This document shows, in pieces, positions 34,909-54,808 of a DNA stretch of 64,000 nucleotides (its first letter is position 1; each line of letters opens with the position of its first letter). The notes under the pieces are model-generated. The model was not told where the DNA came from. It ran no database searches and worked only from the letters and a program-made list of their open reading frames with translations. The position numbers were made by a program, and so were the translations under genes. The stretch covers positions 28,209,681 through 28,273,680 of the forward strand of contig OU612071.1 of NCBI GenBank assembly GCA_914767715.1, in the 5' to 3' direction. This stretch comes from Membranipora membranacea (taxonomy: Eukaryota > Bryozoa > Gymnolaemata > Cheilostomatida > Membraniporidae).

Positions 34909-35113
34909 GCGTCGACAAACCAACCAAATGATACTGGGAAGGAAAAGTTTGTTAAGTCTGCTGAAAAAAATAATTGAAGCTTTTTGTGTTTTGGCGATTT
35001 TCACAGAGAGCTTTCATTTTTTCTTCTTGTGGTTATTTCCCAAAAAAAAAATTCAACACTGTCAACCTTCAGAACTGTCTCAAGCCATTTCTCTTTACCT
35101 TTGCAGCCTGTAG

Positions 35114-36540
35114 GATTTTAGGGGTGAGCTTCTGTTAAACTCTCTTAGTACAATACACCAGGCCATTGTGTGATGGTGTGATGTCATCGGCACGACTACA
35201 AATAATCTCTAAATAAATACTACATGTATCTGTGTGTATCTCTGGACGTGATCGGCTTCTGTATACATGTTACCGGCACACCCTGTGATGTCATAACCTA
35301 ATACACAGCCACATCAAACAGGGAGGGAGAAGGGTCTAATCACTAATTACATAATGATCACTGTGTGAGGCTCATCAAAGCTTTGATCATGCTCCTGGTA
35401 ACAATGAAACAATCAGGGGGTGTTTGTATAATTATTTAAGTGATAATCTACTGCCCACCACAGAAGGAATTATTTACTCAGCAAACCTGCTCCAACTTCT
35501 GCAGTGACTGTTTACAAGGTAATGTTTGTGAGATCATGTTTAGAGGGTAATTTGAGGGTCTTTAGCATCATATGTAGTCATACCCAGAAAATGTGTTACA
35601 AATTGTTCAGTAATATTATTGGTTTTCGTACCCTGGAGGCAAAATATGTTTGCTGTCACCTATTGCTGTGAAATCCGCATTGGCCATGTTTCAAACCTCA
35701 CCTACCCTCTTTCAAGGGTGAATTATGTTTTTTAGAAGAAATATTGAAACATGTGTTTAGCGTAAATCTAGGAGCGTAGATTAAATCAATGCAAATTACT
35801 TAAATGATAGCGGCCAATTGAAAGGCAATCTTCACTCTTAATGTTAATGTGGCAACTAAAAATAACATTGACGTCGTATGATGTTAGCGCTTTAGATTTA
35901 TTCCTGTACCATACTCTAAGATCTCAAACACTACAAAAAGTGTTTTATTGCTTCAGTCATGCCTGGTCTTATAAAGAGACACAACCAAACTAAGAGCGAT
36001 TGATTTTACGCTTCTAAGTTAAACATGTGCTGTCTTATGAATAAACCCATTATGGTCAATAATAAATATTACTGTCATTAAAAATTCACATCGGGTAAAC
36101 AAAAATCTCATATTCTGCCTCGCTGCCGAGGGAGGGAGAATGCTGAGACTAATGGTGAAATGTCACAAATATGATGAGTGATAATAAAGCCTGATTATTG
36201 TTCATTATTTATTCATAGTGTTTAATCAAAGCAACTGTACATCCCCAAAAATCTGCGCTCTTTTTAGCCTAAGATAGATGGGAAACTACTTCTTGGCATC
36301 CTCATTGCCTCATTACCTCGTAATAACCTGGAAATTAGTTTGTGATCATAAATTTGTTGCCCTATACAACATAATAATCATCGATTCAATTTTGAAAGTA
36401 AGTGTACAAACAAAATAAGTATGATCTCTGAATTGAGTCTTTGTCAGTTATCGGGGATATACACCTAAATGACTACAAACATTAATTATAACAATAAAAC
36501 AAACATCTTAAACACATCGAGGCTGGCTCACTTTGTGCAC
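35114..36540. other. Non-coding stretch
   Basis: I see no supported feature; AT-rich sequence between the palindrome array and the putative GFI promoter. Confidence 0.5.
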
Positions 36541-36550
36541 ACTTCTATTT

Positions 36551-36650
36551 AGCTCTGATTGGTCAATACGTTGTGTCAACAAACCTGAGGACTAGATTTC
36601 ATTGGCTAAGATTTCAGTTACAGTAAGAACAATACTGATTGGTGGTATAA
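36551..36650 (+). promoter_or_regulatory. Putative GFI promoter region with inverted CCAAT boxes
   Basis: Three ATTGG words occur in 90 bp (TGATTGGTC at 36556, CATTGGCTAAG at 36600, CTGATTGGTGG at 36635). They precede the apparent 5' non-coding exon that ends at 36922. Reverse CCAAT (NF-Y) boxes close upstream of a transcript start are common. No TATA box is convincing and the start site is not defined. Confidence 0.35.
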
Positions 36651-36779
36651 GGGATTTGAGTGATTTCTGCTAATTTGATTAATGAAATCTTTTATAGCTA
36701 AGAGGCTGAACAGTTTAAGAAGCCTTGTGTGTGTTTGGTGTGTGTTTTGTGTGTGTTTGGTGTGTGGAGAGTGCTTTAT

Positions 36780-36922
36780 TGAGCTATATTAGCCGCGTGT
36801 GCCACTATAAGCTTATCAGTAATCGTATTGTTACTGCCTAAGAAAGACGCACAATACATCGTCAAGCTTCTGAATCTGTCTAATTAACCAGATTATAACA
36901 ACCGGTTCACCAACACAATAAG
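36780..36922 (+). other. GFI1: Putative 5' non-coding exon of the GFI homologue
   Basis: A strong donor, AATAAG|GTAAGAG, ends this segment, and a good acceptor, TTATATTACAG, lies at 37146-37156 just before the start codon. The segment has no ATG, so it would be leader only. Its 5' boundary is a guess. Confidence 0.4.
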
Positions 36923-37174
36923 GTAAGAGTGTACCTTTATTCTAAGCCTTGTCAATCTTCAATTAAAAAGATTAAGAAATCAAATTAGAGATTTTAATTT
37001 TTTCTTTTTACAGCAGCAATTTTTAACAAACACCATAAAAAGGTAGACGTTGTTCGCTGTGCCCAATCCACAGATTTATTATCTCAAAAAACAAAATTTA
37101 AGTTTAAGTACAAAAAAATTGAGAATAGCTTTTTACTCTTGCTGATTATATTACAGTACGTACGACACAACGAA

Positions 37175-44443
<7,269 letters not shown>

Positions 44444-44718
44444 GCAACGCAAATTACAACTGTTTTTTTTGTTATTTTGAGTAATCAGCCTATATTAACC
44501 AAAATTTAAATAATTTTTTAAAGGATGAAGCAGAAATAGAAAACGTAGAATTAGCGTAGAGTTGAGATATTTACAAGAATTGCCAGGATGATATTTAATA
44601 TGGATTGTACATAGATACTGAGAATGTTTGGTTCGATTGGTGTTTGATGACAGAGACAATATTGTTTTATCGCATCGATTATTAGTTTTTTTTCACGATG
44701 ACGTGCAATAGAACTTGC

Positions 44719-44724
44719 AATAAA
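44719..44724 (+). terminator. Candidate polyadenylation signal of the GFI homologue
   Basis: AATAAA lies 276 bases after the GFI stop codon. A second AATAAA is at 44928-44933. Either or both could be used. Confidence 0.45.
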
Positions 44725-45183
44725 ATGTCAAAATGTTTTGTTTATTTTTACAGAATTGTATATAAGAGATTTTATTTTCCTAATATTATTGTTTCTATAT
44801 TGTTTGTGTTACATATGACGTAGTCTTTAGTCTAACAATCGCAATAATATTCCAAAATATTGCAGCCCTTAACTCTATAATACAACTATTTCATTTCAAC
44901 GATTCCACCTCAACCGTTTCTAAATCAATAAACGAAGAGAGGTCAAACAATGTCTACAGTCTTGTTTATTATTTTAATGTTTCTTTAATGATAGCTAAAA
45001 TGTTAGAATACTGTTCTATACAGAATAATTCAGCAAGTGCTAGACTAATTATGAGCTGAAAAATGTTTGTTTGTTTGTTTGTTTGGCAACACAGCAATCT
45101 AAAATCTTGTACCATATTCTTACCCTAAACAGTACCTATATCAACATCAACTATCACGGAAAAAATAAGACTATCTAAAACCC

Positions 45184-45327
45184 CATACCATATCTATACC
45201 ACATCTATACCATATCTATACCATATCTATACCATATCTATACCATATCTATACCATATCTATACCATATCTATACCATATCTATACCATATCTATACCA
45301 TATCTATACCATATCTATACCATATAC
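45184..45327. repeat. 11-bp tandem repeat CATATCTATAC
   Basis: About 13 units, almost uniform (one CACATC variant near the left end), so recently expanded. Confidence 0.96.
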
Positions 45328-48300
45328 CCTTTACCGTACCTATAACAACCTGTCACAGAAAAAATATGAAGCAATCCAACGAGTGAATTTCCATTGGGCT
45401 AGGAGGTGGCCCAGTTGTCAAAATAGTCCATCGGTTTGTTTGGCCCTAGGCATGCTGTGTTCAATCCTGCTCACTAACTATGGGAACTATGGTGCAAGAA
45501 TTTCAGCCTCTATCTCACCATCAATGTTATCGGAATGTGGTGAATGACATGATCTTGCTATTTCATTCATTGATATTTCTAAATTACTGGAAGACATTTA
45601 CCTGTGTTGCAATATAAATATTTGGTCCGTATCTACCAAACAAAGTTTGAGGCACAGATTGCTGCCTGAGCTCCTCTTCTGTTTGAAGTCACTGATCCTC
45701 GGTCAGGTCAAGGTGAGGTACAGTACACTGTTTACCCAATCGGTACGTAACTCTGTACCTATACTGTAACTCCTTAATCATATGTGAGAGAATCGGGTGT
45801 CATCGAGTGCTGACCTAGCAAATATCCTCAATTTATCACCTCACCGCGTAAATACGGTATGGGAAAATCACAGCATCATCCATCTATTCATCGTTGATCA
45901 CCAATTATTGGAGCACCTGCTGAAGTCTACCTTGGTATTCTATGTGACCTTCGCTAATGATAGCATATCAGTAAACAATAACAATATGTTACATCTTTAC
46001 GTCGTGTCATCAATTTACCAAATCAGCCATATTGCTATTTCTAGGTTATGGGTTCGTGGATGAGTTTATTGTAAAGAGCGACAATTACGGCAAAATACGC
46101 AGTGTGTACATCATTGTCAGTGAGATATTGTTATATAGAGACATAATAATAAGTAACATAAATTATAAAATATCAGAGAAGTGTATATAGGGGTTTATCT
46201 GAGAATTTTTAACCCACATTCATGTAGAGAAGGATGTTAGGAGACAGGACATAAAAAAATTACTAATATGGTCATCTACCGGTCGGAGCCAAAAGTGTAA
46301 CAACTTTTTCTTCAAAAAAGACGGACGGACCAATCTGAGATATTGATTTTTACGACTAATGCCCATGTACTGAGTTCACTTTGGGTATTTTGACATGTTG
46401 CAATGGTTAATCACCATATTACCTTTTGTTTCAGATCAAATTCCTGACTGTCTGTGATTCCTAAGTTTTCATTGTCCTCGTGCTGTCGATGGTAATGAGT
46501 ATGACAGTAACAGTTATAACAATGACATTGCTGATGTACAGATGATGATTAATATCAAACAAACATTGCCACCTTGATTTCATATCTTTGATTGATTTTG
46601 CTGACGCTGATGACAAATGATGATTAATAACAGCACAGAAAATTATAATAAGGATGTTTTTGAAACAACCGTTGCTATTTGATTTGAGGTATATGGATCT
46701 CTTTTTGTTCTGTCGCTGGGCGCTGATGATGATGATTAATACTAACTATAACAATAACTGCGATGATTATGACAATGACAGCGGTTATAATGCTGCTGTT
46801 TATGGAACAAAGATAATACCTTGATTTGGAAGGTTCATAATAATAGAGGTGATTGATTGTTTCATCTCAGATACACCAATTATTTACTTAGATAGAACTA
46901 GTATTGATTACTTTGATTTGAAGTTGTCAAATTCCTGTTAATTGATAATTAGCGGGTAATTAGGAGACCTTGTACAGCTTCAATGATTTGTTAGGGTGTT
47001 GTTTTGATGATTAGTTGAATTTTATTGTTCTTGAAATTGAATGTTGAGAGGAAATCAAGATTCTACTATGACCGTTTTAGGGTATTGTCTGACTAATTCC
47101 GTACATTTTAGGGTTGATATCATTTCTTTTTATTTTAGTGTCAGTAACATGTTATGAAAGCGACCCGTTAACGCTCCATTGTTTATGCCAGGTATCAATG
47201 CCAGGTTTGAAAAAAAAGTTTTGAGTTGAATATCATTGTTGTTCTCTATCTGGATGAGTAGGACAGTATTTTGTACGTCCATTTGAGGTAAAAGAAACAG
47301 TTCTCCCAATTAGGATCACCACCACCATCCCTACCAAGGTGATCCAAGTACCTGTAGACAGAGCAGTATATGAGGTGAGATCCTCACCAAGGCTCAACTC
47401 GACGAACCTAGACCCCTGATTGGCTCAAGTCGACGAACCTAGACTCCTGATTGGCTACGAGAGCACACTCGTCTCTTATCACATAATCCTGTTCATTTGG
47501 TACTTTACACCAGTCCCAGCAGAAAGTAATCCCTCCAGCCTCCAGACTGTCTGTGGTTTAACATGCTTGTGTCTGCTTTTTTTTATTAATCCTAAAAAAT
47601 TTTTCTATTATAGTTTTATTTTTTGTATCAATACCATAAAACGACTGCTGGACCAAATCCTCTGGTATTAAAATTATCACATCATAAGCGCTACCAGGTT
47701 CGACTTTGGAAACAGAAACATCAGTCAAGACGACATCACAAATCATCCTAGTTTCTGAATAGCTGCCTGCATGACTGGTTGATACTGCTGCTAGACAAGG
47801 CTCACAAAACATCAGTCTACATGACATCACAAATCATCCTAGTTTCTGATTAGGAAGGAAGATTGAGGGCTGAAAAGTAAGCTGTCAACATTGATTGGCA
47901 TTGTCCACTCCGATTCTATCCTCTCTTCATCCATTCCAGCAAAGCTAGGACCATAGGTAAGCTTTCAATCAATCGCTGCTCCACTAAACACCGCTGCCGA
48001 AAATAAGATCAATACCATTTTTAATTAACACTATTATTCACTAAGAAGCTCCTTTTCGGCCTCACTTTTAATAAACAGATACTAGTATTGATAAAAGATT
48101 AATTCTGTGTCAGTATTCCTCGTCAACAAGTCAGCCAATGACTTAAAACAAAACAGCCAAAGTCAGCGTCAGCTAAATAACAATAGGCTGCCGATAGCTA
48201 ATACATGATTAACTGTAAGGGCCGATAGGGTCAGAGCCTGATTGACTTAGCACAGAGTAGCAGTGATTCTTTATTATCGCTGATAAAGAAGATGTTTTGT

Positions 48301-48912
48301 TTTATGACTGTGAAGGTAATTAAACATGAAATATGCTTGTTATACTGGGTGAGGGGTCATTGATTTTTATTCGGACCTCCGCCTAGATACTGTTGAAAAT
48401 AAACAATGATTTGTGAGGCTGATTGAGTTGATGGGGACTCGCTGCTGAGTAGAAGAATAAGATGCTTACTGGGGCAGATGATTTGATTAGTGTTTGTGTC
48501 AAACTTCTGCTGCCTGAGGCAGCGACAGCGGGTAGAGGCAGCGCGTCACCAGATTGTGTTATGTGAGGAATTAGGTGTTTTATATCATTTAGGCTGTTCA
48601 AAAATATGAATAAGGGCGCAGAGGATATTTATGGCATTTTGGGTTTTGAATTATAAAATAAGCCATTTATGCTCTTCAAAGTCTCCTTAATCACCATTCC
48701 CCATCGTTGTATTTAGAATATTTTGCAAGGTGAAGGACTTATCTCTGCCAAAGGCACAACCTACGATAAAAACAAACCCCATTGTCTGAGGTATCAGACC
48801 AAAAGCTATGCTATTTTCACAAATCAATCTTGAAGATCGGCCATTTCATCCAAATTTATTTGCCAATCTCTCATAATTTGATTCAGCCTCCTCAAAAATA
48901 GTAAATGGCACT

Positions 48913-49020
48913 AAAATCAATCTTGTACCGCTCTAATGCGGTTATTTATAGTAACAAATCAGTATAATTCAGTCTTCTATAAATGGAGCTGCACTCTAAA
49001 ATCAGATACACAGCCCTCGG
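48913..49020. repeat. Dispersed repeat, copy 1
   Basis: About 108 bp beginning AAAATCAATCTTGTACCGC and ending AGCCCTCGG. It is over 90% identical to 52720-52826 in the same orientation, 3.8 kb away. Confidence 0.9.
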
Positions 49021-52000
49021 GCTCTCACAGTAAAAGCTCTGAGTTTGATGCCTGGTCAAAGTGATAGTTGATATTCTGTGACCTGCTGACTGTCTAAAAC
49101 TGAAGGCTGACATAAATTGGTCATATACAGAGCGCCTAAAAACCAAAATGAGACCTCAATACTCAGACCTCTACTGGAAACACTCCATCTAATAAAGCCG
49201 CCAGATGACAGCTGCTGTTCAAGTATTAAACATATTCGAAGGTGTGGCGATGAGGCTAGAGAGAATATTTCTATTAATAGATGAGAGTCAAAATTTGGCC
49301 GAAGCCTGATGCTGCTGACAAAAGGCACTCAAACTGCAAGGCAGCAAACTTGTGTAGATAACAGGTTTGGACTTGACCTCTTTTTTGTCCATTTTCTGCA
49401 CTCAAAGAAAGCTGTCGGCTGAATCGTGCTATGAGTTTCTAGTTGGATAAATTTATTGTTATAAGGCCATATAAATGTCCTCCTCAGCCCATTATACCAG
49501 ACCGCTGTTATAAGCGTTACCCACTGTACGTACAATGACTTGACTTTTGGACCCTTTCAGCAGATTTTATGTCCGAGAAAAACGATTATGGATTGCAGTA
49601 ATTACTAATTTTCTGACTGGTTGAATTCATTGTCAAAAATGTCCTCCAATGTCAAACTCACAAAACAGCGTCGAAAACAAAACTTGACTTTTGCCCCCTT
49701 ATGGCCAATTTTGCAAACAAAACAAAAGTTTTGTCAGTGCTGTTAATTAAAAAATTATCCAACTGGTTGAATTCTTTGTGATGACTGTCCTCACTTTTCC
49801 CATCACCTTGATGACAACAAGCGGTATTGATTCCTGCACCAAACACCTTACAGGTAAATCTATGATGAGTTTATTGATTTTAGATATCAAAAAGTCACCA
49901 AATCAGACACTGAGTACCTGGAGAGAGGACCTGATTAAGAGCGTACCTGGGCGCTATTCTTCTCGCCTAATACGCTGAAAAGTGACATCCGTGGGAACTC
50001 TGCTGACTTATTGGCTTTCTGGTGGAGTAATACAAGATGAGATATGGTACATATGGTATATGGAAGGATAAATTATTCGAAGGAGGAAAAGTTCCTGAAT
50101 TTGCACAGGCACAAAATAGCTAAATTTTCGGTATCCAACATTTACTCAACAGCGTTACCTCATAATAAGATCCCATCCTAGCTAGTATAAAATGGGTGCT
50201 ACTGATGGTTAACATCAAGCCAGCTCAAAACAAAACAAAGCATATATTTAATCCTATAAGGCGAATTCAAGATGAATTTAGTGTTTGGGGCTCCTGTTTA
50301 TTAATGGAAGGCATGTAAGAAGTTAGTAATTTACCAGTATAAGCGGGTAGATTATTTATTGGAACAACTTCAAATATGAGCGCTTTTTTATGGAGCTTAC
50401 TTAAAGGAGACGTTAAAAAGAGAGGACAGATAAATAGTTGCACCGTTATTTACGTAAATAATTGCATTTGCAGACTTTTTGATTCATTGCTCTGAATCTG
50501 AAACAGAGCATTTGTTAACTGACTACTATAAAACAGTCAGTAACCTAAGAAAACAATATCAAATCAGAAATGGTGTCAAACACGCCGCTGACGACCTTGT
50601 GACATCTTTACACATGAGATTAGTCCAGCTAAGCGTCAGCATGAAGAGTAAATGATGACTAAGCATGGTATCACATATCTGATGAATAACTTATAAGTTC
50701 AGTAGCTGTCACTGAGATTTGTTTAGACTGTGTTCTATGCTATTTCTAGTTCTTATCTTGATCCTCATGTATTTGTTTAGAAGCTGCTAGTATCCACAGG
50801 CTATGACCAGATTTATATCACTGTTATCATCAAGGGGGATAACTATTAATAATTTAGTGGTGATTATCAAGTTGCCGACTGCTTCCATAAAGAGCAAAGA
50901 GGATTGACGCCTCTTAAAAAGAACAATTGTGTTACGTTACGCTGTCACTAATTTCAGAGTGACATGTCTTTATGATAGGCGCTTTCCATCTCTATCCACG
51001 CCTTACCGCCGGGAAAATGTCTAGATAAAAAAATCAAACAAGCTGATAATATTCATAATCGGTTTGTAGGAAAATTTTTATGATAACATTATGACGAGTT
51101 TAAATGTTTATCTTGCATTCGGTTGATAGTTTGATGTTTAACCAGGTTTTCAGGTAGGGAATAAAGACTAAAATCTGAGGATTTACGGGTAATAAAGTTT
51201 ACAGGCTCAGACGGAGTCAGGTTTTTGTGGCGACCCGTCATCAAAATCAACAAAATTTCATATAGAGCCATTCTGATTGATTTTATACATGGCAATATCG
51301 CCGCAAAGACATGTGATTGGCGCGCTCTGATATATAATAAGAGCTAAAAAACAGAACAAAATCTGTGTTACTATTCTATAAGGCAACATTATCAACTAAC
51401 ACACATTATTTAAATTCACATTTAATGATTCCACCACATCGTAATTATAACTTTGAGACAGCCATAGCATCCCATAGTAGACTATTGAGGCTTGGAAAAT
51501 GATACGACTAAAATGAATAATATTTGTAGAAGCTGCTGGAGGAAATGTACATTTTTAGAGACCATGAAGAACAAGGCCCACACAGAGTAGTCAAATTAGC
51601 TGCTGACCAGCATTCATCTATTAATTTCTTTATAGTGAGCGAATGGTAATGATAACGTTATAGCAATGGTAGCATTTAAATTCTAACTGACTGATATAAA
51701 ATACTTTAATGTGAGATGGTACTCAATTATTCATGAAAACTTAATAACTTCAAAATTTGATTTGAAATCTCAAACTATTTTATATTTTTCTTTTAGCCAA
51801 TTATTTCTTGTAAATGAGATTGCTGGTATAAATTATTCATTAAAACTTTATCACATTAAATTTGATTTGAAATCACATAATACTTAGCATACACCTACAC
51901 AAATATATGAATTATGAATTCAGCACAAATATTAAAACTAAGTAAATATTATTATATTATACATACTAGCATGTCCCTCCAGGTAATGGCTCTACAAAAT

Positions 52001-52719
52001 AAAAATTTTATTTTCCTTTGAATGGGGCCATAAAATATTAAATGGTTTCTTGGAAAATAAAACCTTGACATGAATTTTGTTTGTTGGATAGCGGTGTTTG
52101 ATTACAAATGGCAGATTCAAAATTAGAACAAAAAGTGGGAAATATGAATAGTTTGAATTAAAACAGAATATTGACACCCACAAAGAATAAAGTTTTGTGG
52201 CCGGCGGTTTCTGCAAGGTTCTTTGGAGATAAGTCCGCATAAAGTCTCTGAGTAATGATCTATAAGGTTCATAAAGTATATCCTTACTCTGTGATAAAGT
52301 GGTTGGTTGAGAAAGTCTGGGACATGAATAATTTCTTCATGCTCAATATTTCTTGGTACTTTTGAAGAAAGTGAAAGTAACAAATAGCCGATATTATAAT
52401 GATGCCAATAAAGTAATAAAAAACTAATGGAAGAAGGTGCCTTAAGATGGGTCAATAGTATCATTACTAGCTCTGTTTGGGGACAGTTCTCTCCCAGCCT
52501 GGGGATGGGGGAGAGCAATATTTAAAGGCGTGCAACAAGGGCACAAAGGTTTGCAGGACGGGCTATTTAACCATGATGGAATCAGCAGGTAAGGTACATG
52601 CACATGGATGAGATGTTCACAAGCTTGTTTTTGCTATTCTCTCTTTGTATTGTGCCAAATATTCTCAGCATACATTTATAATCTAATTTAACACAGGCAG
52701 AGACTGAGTGTGTAAAACC

Positions 52720-52826
52720 AAAATCAATCTTCTACTGCTCTAATGTGGTTATTTATAGAAACAAATCAGTATAATTCAGTCTTCTATAAATGGACTGCAC
52801 TCTAAAATCAGATACGAAGCCCTCAG
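52720..52826. repeat. Dispersed repeat, copy 2
   Basis: Partner of 48913-49020. Shared words include TATAATTCAGTCTTCTATAA and GCACTCTAAAATCAGATAC. Similarity stops abruptly at both ends, as for an inserted element. Confidence 0.9.
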
Positions 52827-52964
52827 AGTCCATGTGCTAGAAAATATACTCGCAGTGGTGTACATGTATCACTGTCAGCTGTGTTAGCTCTTAGTTTTTG
52901 GGTAGGATGGCGTTAATTTTTTCATTTGGATGAATGATAGACCAAGCCATAGACTTCATACTCT

Positions 52965-53560
52965 CTAAACTCTATGCTTTTAAATGCGAATAAGACAGTA
53001 ATTATGAATGTTTCTTTGTCAACCTATCATAACTTTTCAGAGGCGGTTCAGATTGAATGTACATCTTTGCAGCCACCGTCATCAGTAAAATTTTTGGGAG
53101 TTTTTGTAGATCAAAAACTAAATTTTAACAAGCCTATTGATTGTCTGATATCTAAATGTAATACTCGCCTGTTTTTAATGCGTAAACTGAAATTAATTGG
53201 TCTAAATGTTGAAGGTCTGAAAATTGTTTACACTACGAACTTTCGTTCCATCATGTGCTATGCCATTCCAGCATTTTTTATACTTTTTTGTCTGCACAAC
53301 AAATCACGGCTTGAAGAGATTGAGCATTGAGAGTTATCCTCCCAGAATTTGACTATGAGGAACGCTGTTTAGCCTTGGAACTTACCAACCTCAATGATTT
53401 TATGTTTAAAATCTGTGCTAATCATTTCAGTAATATTTAGGGAATGAGTCTCATCCTCTGTACAATCGTATCATTTTTAATACCAATCAAAGAGTATCCT
53501 CACGTAATGCCTATAAATTCAGACCCAGCTCAGCGGTACAACTAAACGCCAGTGCAGTTT
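52965..53560 (+). pseudogene. Broken non-LTR retrotransposon (reverse transcriptase C-terminal part)
   Basis: The ORF begins SMLLNANKTVIMNVS and continues SVKFLGVFVDQKLNFNKPID, then LMRKLKLIGLNVEGLKIVY and MCYAIPAFF. This is the pattern after the catalytic palm in CR1/Jockey-like elements (LN..KT, KFLGV.ID..L.W, Y.S.....L.YG.P). After a stop near 53328 the reading resumes in another frame with RVILPEFDYEERCLAL and then, after another stop and shift, HPLYNRIIFNTNQRVSSRNA, as in the family C-terminus. Everything upstream, including the YADD part, is missing, so it is 5'-truncated and dead. Confidence 0.85.
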
Positions 53561-53950
53561 TTTTAATTACTTTATGAATTTTTACAACGACAATTTTATG
53601 AACAACTGAGTTACACCAAGAGCTGTCATATACATTCATTTCTTCATCATCCTCGCCATGATATCGTATGTAAAAATACAGATCAATCAATTCATATACT
53701 CCGTGTGAGGAAAGACTTGCTGGAGAACAGACTGATGCTCAGCCCTGTTCTATACCGATTTTCGAAAAAAAATATGCATTATAAAATAATAAGCATTTAC
53801 ACCTCAATGAACCCTGGATCTGAGACAAGGTGGGTTTGTATAGAATCAAATCGAAATAGGTTGGTTATTTGTATTATTAGGGACAACAGTTGCCTTCTTG
53901 GGTTTGATCATCACTTATCAAAACCAGTACATATAAAACTATTGCACTGA

Positions 53951-54808
53951 GAAAATTTATAGGAGAGATGGTATTGACATTTTTTGGTTGGTTTTATTGA
54001 TAACTATTGAACATTTGATATACAATATTGGTTGATTTAGTACTATAATTATAACTCACAGTAAAGAGCACGTCAAAACATCAGTGATTGGCATATAACA
54101 AAAAAATAATAGATCAGTAAATACCATCTATGATACTCAGCGACAAAGAGATTGAAAATTAAATTGTTCCTAGAGGATCAGGATTTTGATCTGGTATGAC
54201 ATGGTATGTGATAAAGCAGTTTTGCGTTCCTCAGTTTGTTACTATGTTTATAATGGTGAGGTGCAGTTCAAAGTGGATAATATGGCAGGTTAAAATATCC
54301 TCATGATCAAGCAATTCTTTAGACAAAGCAACATGTTCAAATTGTAAGCTGACAAATAGTTTCTTATTTTTTCGGTTTGTCTGTTGGCAGCTTTTCCGAT
54401 ATATATAATAGAAAATTAAGCAGTAACCTGAATTATCATGTAATACATGTTACATTACCAAGTATCATATAATAGCATGGGTTAGGGCTGAGTTCATGTT
54501 CATTATTATATGTTCTATCTGAGCAACGAGTAGATACTTTCCTGCAATCCTGAACAGGAGAAATTTCAGTAATAATAATACAATATATGAAGCAAACGAT
54601 ATAATAATATTGTCAGAAATTCTGTCAAACACTCCAGATTAGTTAGTGAGCGGAGTAGTTTGGGTTTCAGTATGACCTTGGAGTTATATATGTGATACAC
54701 TCGGGTTAATATTAGAAGTTGTTAGTGAAGAAATCGCACGTTGTCTAATGGTAGGACCTCCTATACAGTATGGGACTTTTCCCCTCCTCCTTACTTAGCC
54801 CCTCCTCC
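53951..54808. other. 3' flank of the TRAF gene, non-coding
   Basis: Presumably includes the TRAF 3' UTR on the minus strand. A TTTATT (AATAAA on the minus strand) lies at 53993-53998, about 810 bases from the stop codon. A duplicated CCCCTCCTCCTTACTTAG directly follows the stop. Confidence 0.4.

Larger units (their letters stand above)
44940..52700. other. Intergenic stretch
   Basis: No coding exon can be supported over 7.8 kb. It contains the ATACCATATCT array at 45184-45327, GATGATGATTAAT-rich microsatellite-like sequence at about 46540-46750, and two short direct repeats: CGACGAACCTAGAC at 47400-47455, and GACATCACAAATCATCCTAG at 47732 and 47823. ORFs of up to 90 codons have no recognisable protein pattern. 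Confidence 0.6.

Noticed and set aside
52123-52518. 131-codon minus-strand ORF
   Set aside because: No recognisable pattern; an AT-rich chance ORF beside the dispersed repeat and LINE fragment.
53705-53950. 81-codon ORF as part of the retrotransposon
   Set aside because: It follows the LINE C-terminal part but shows no LINE pattern; probably chance.
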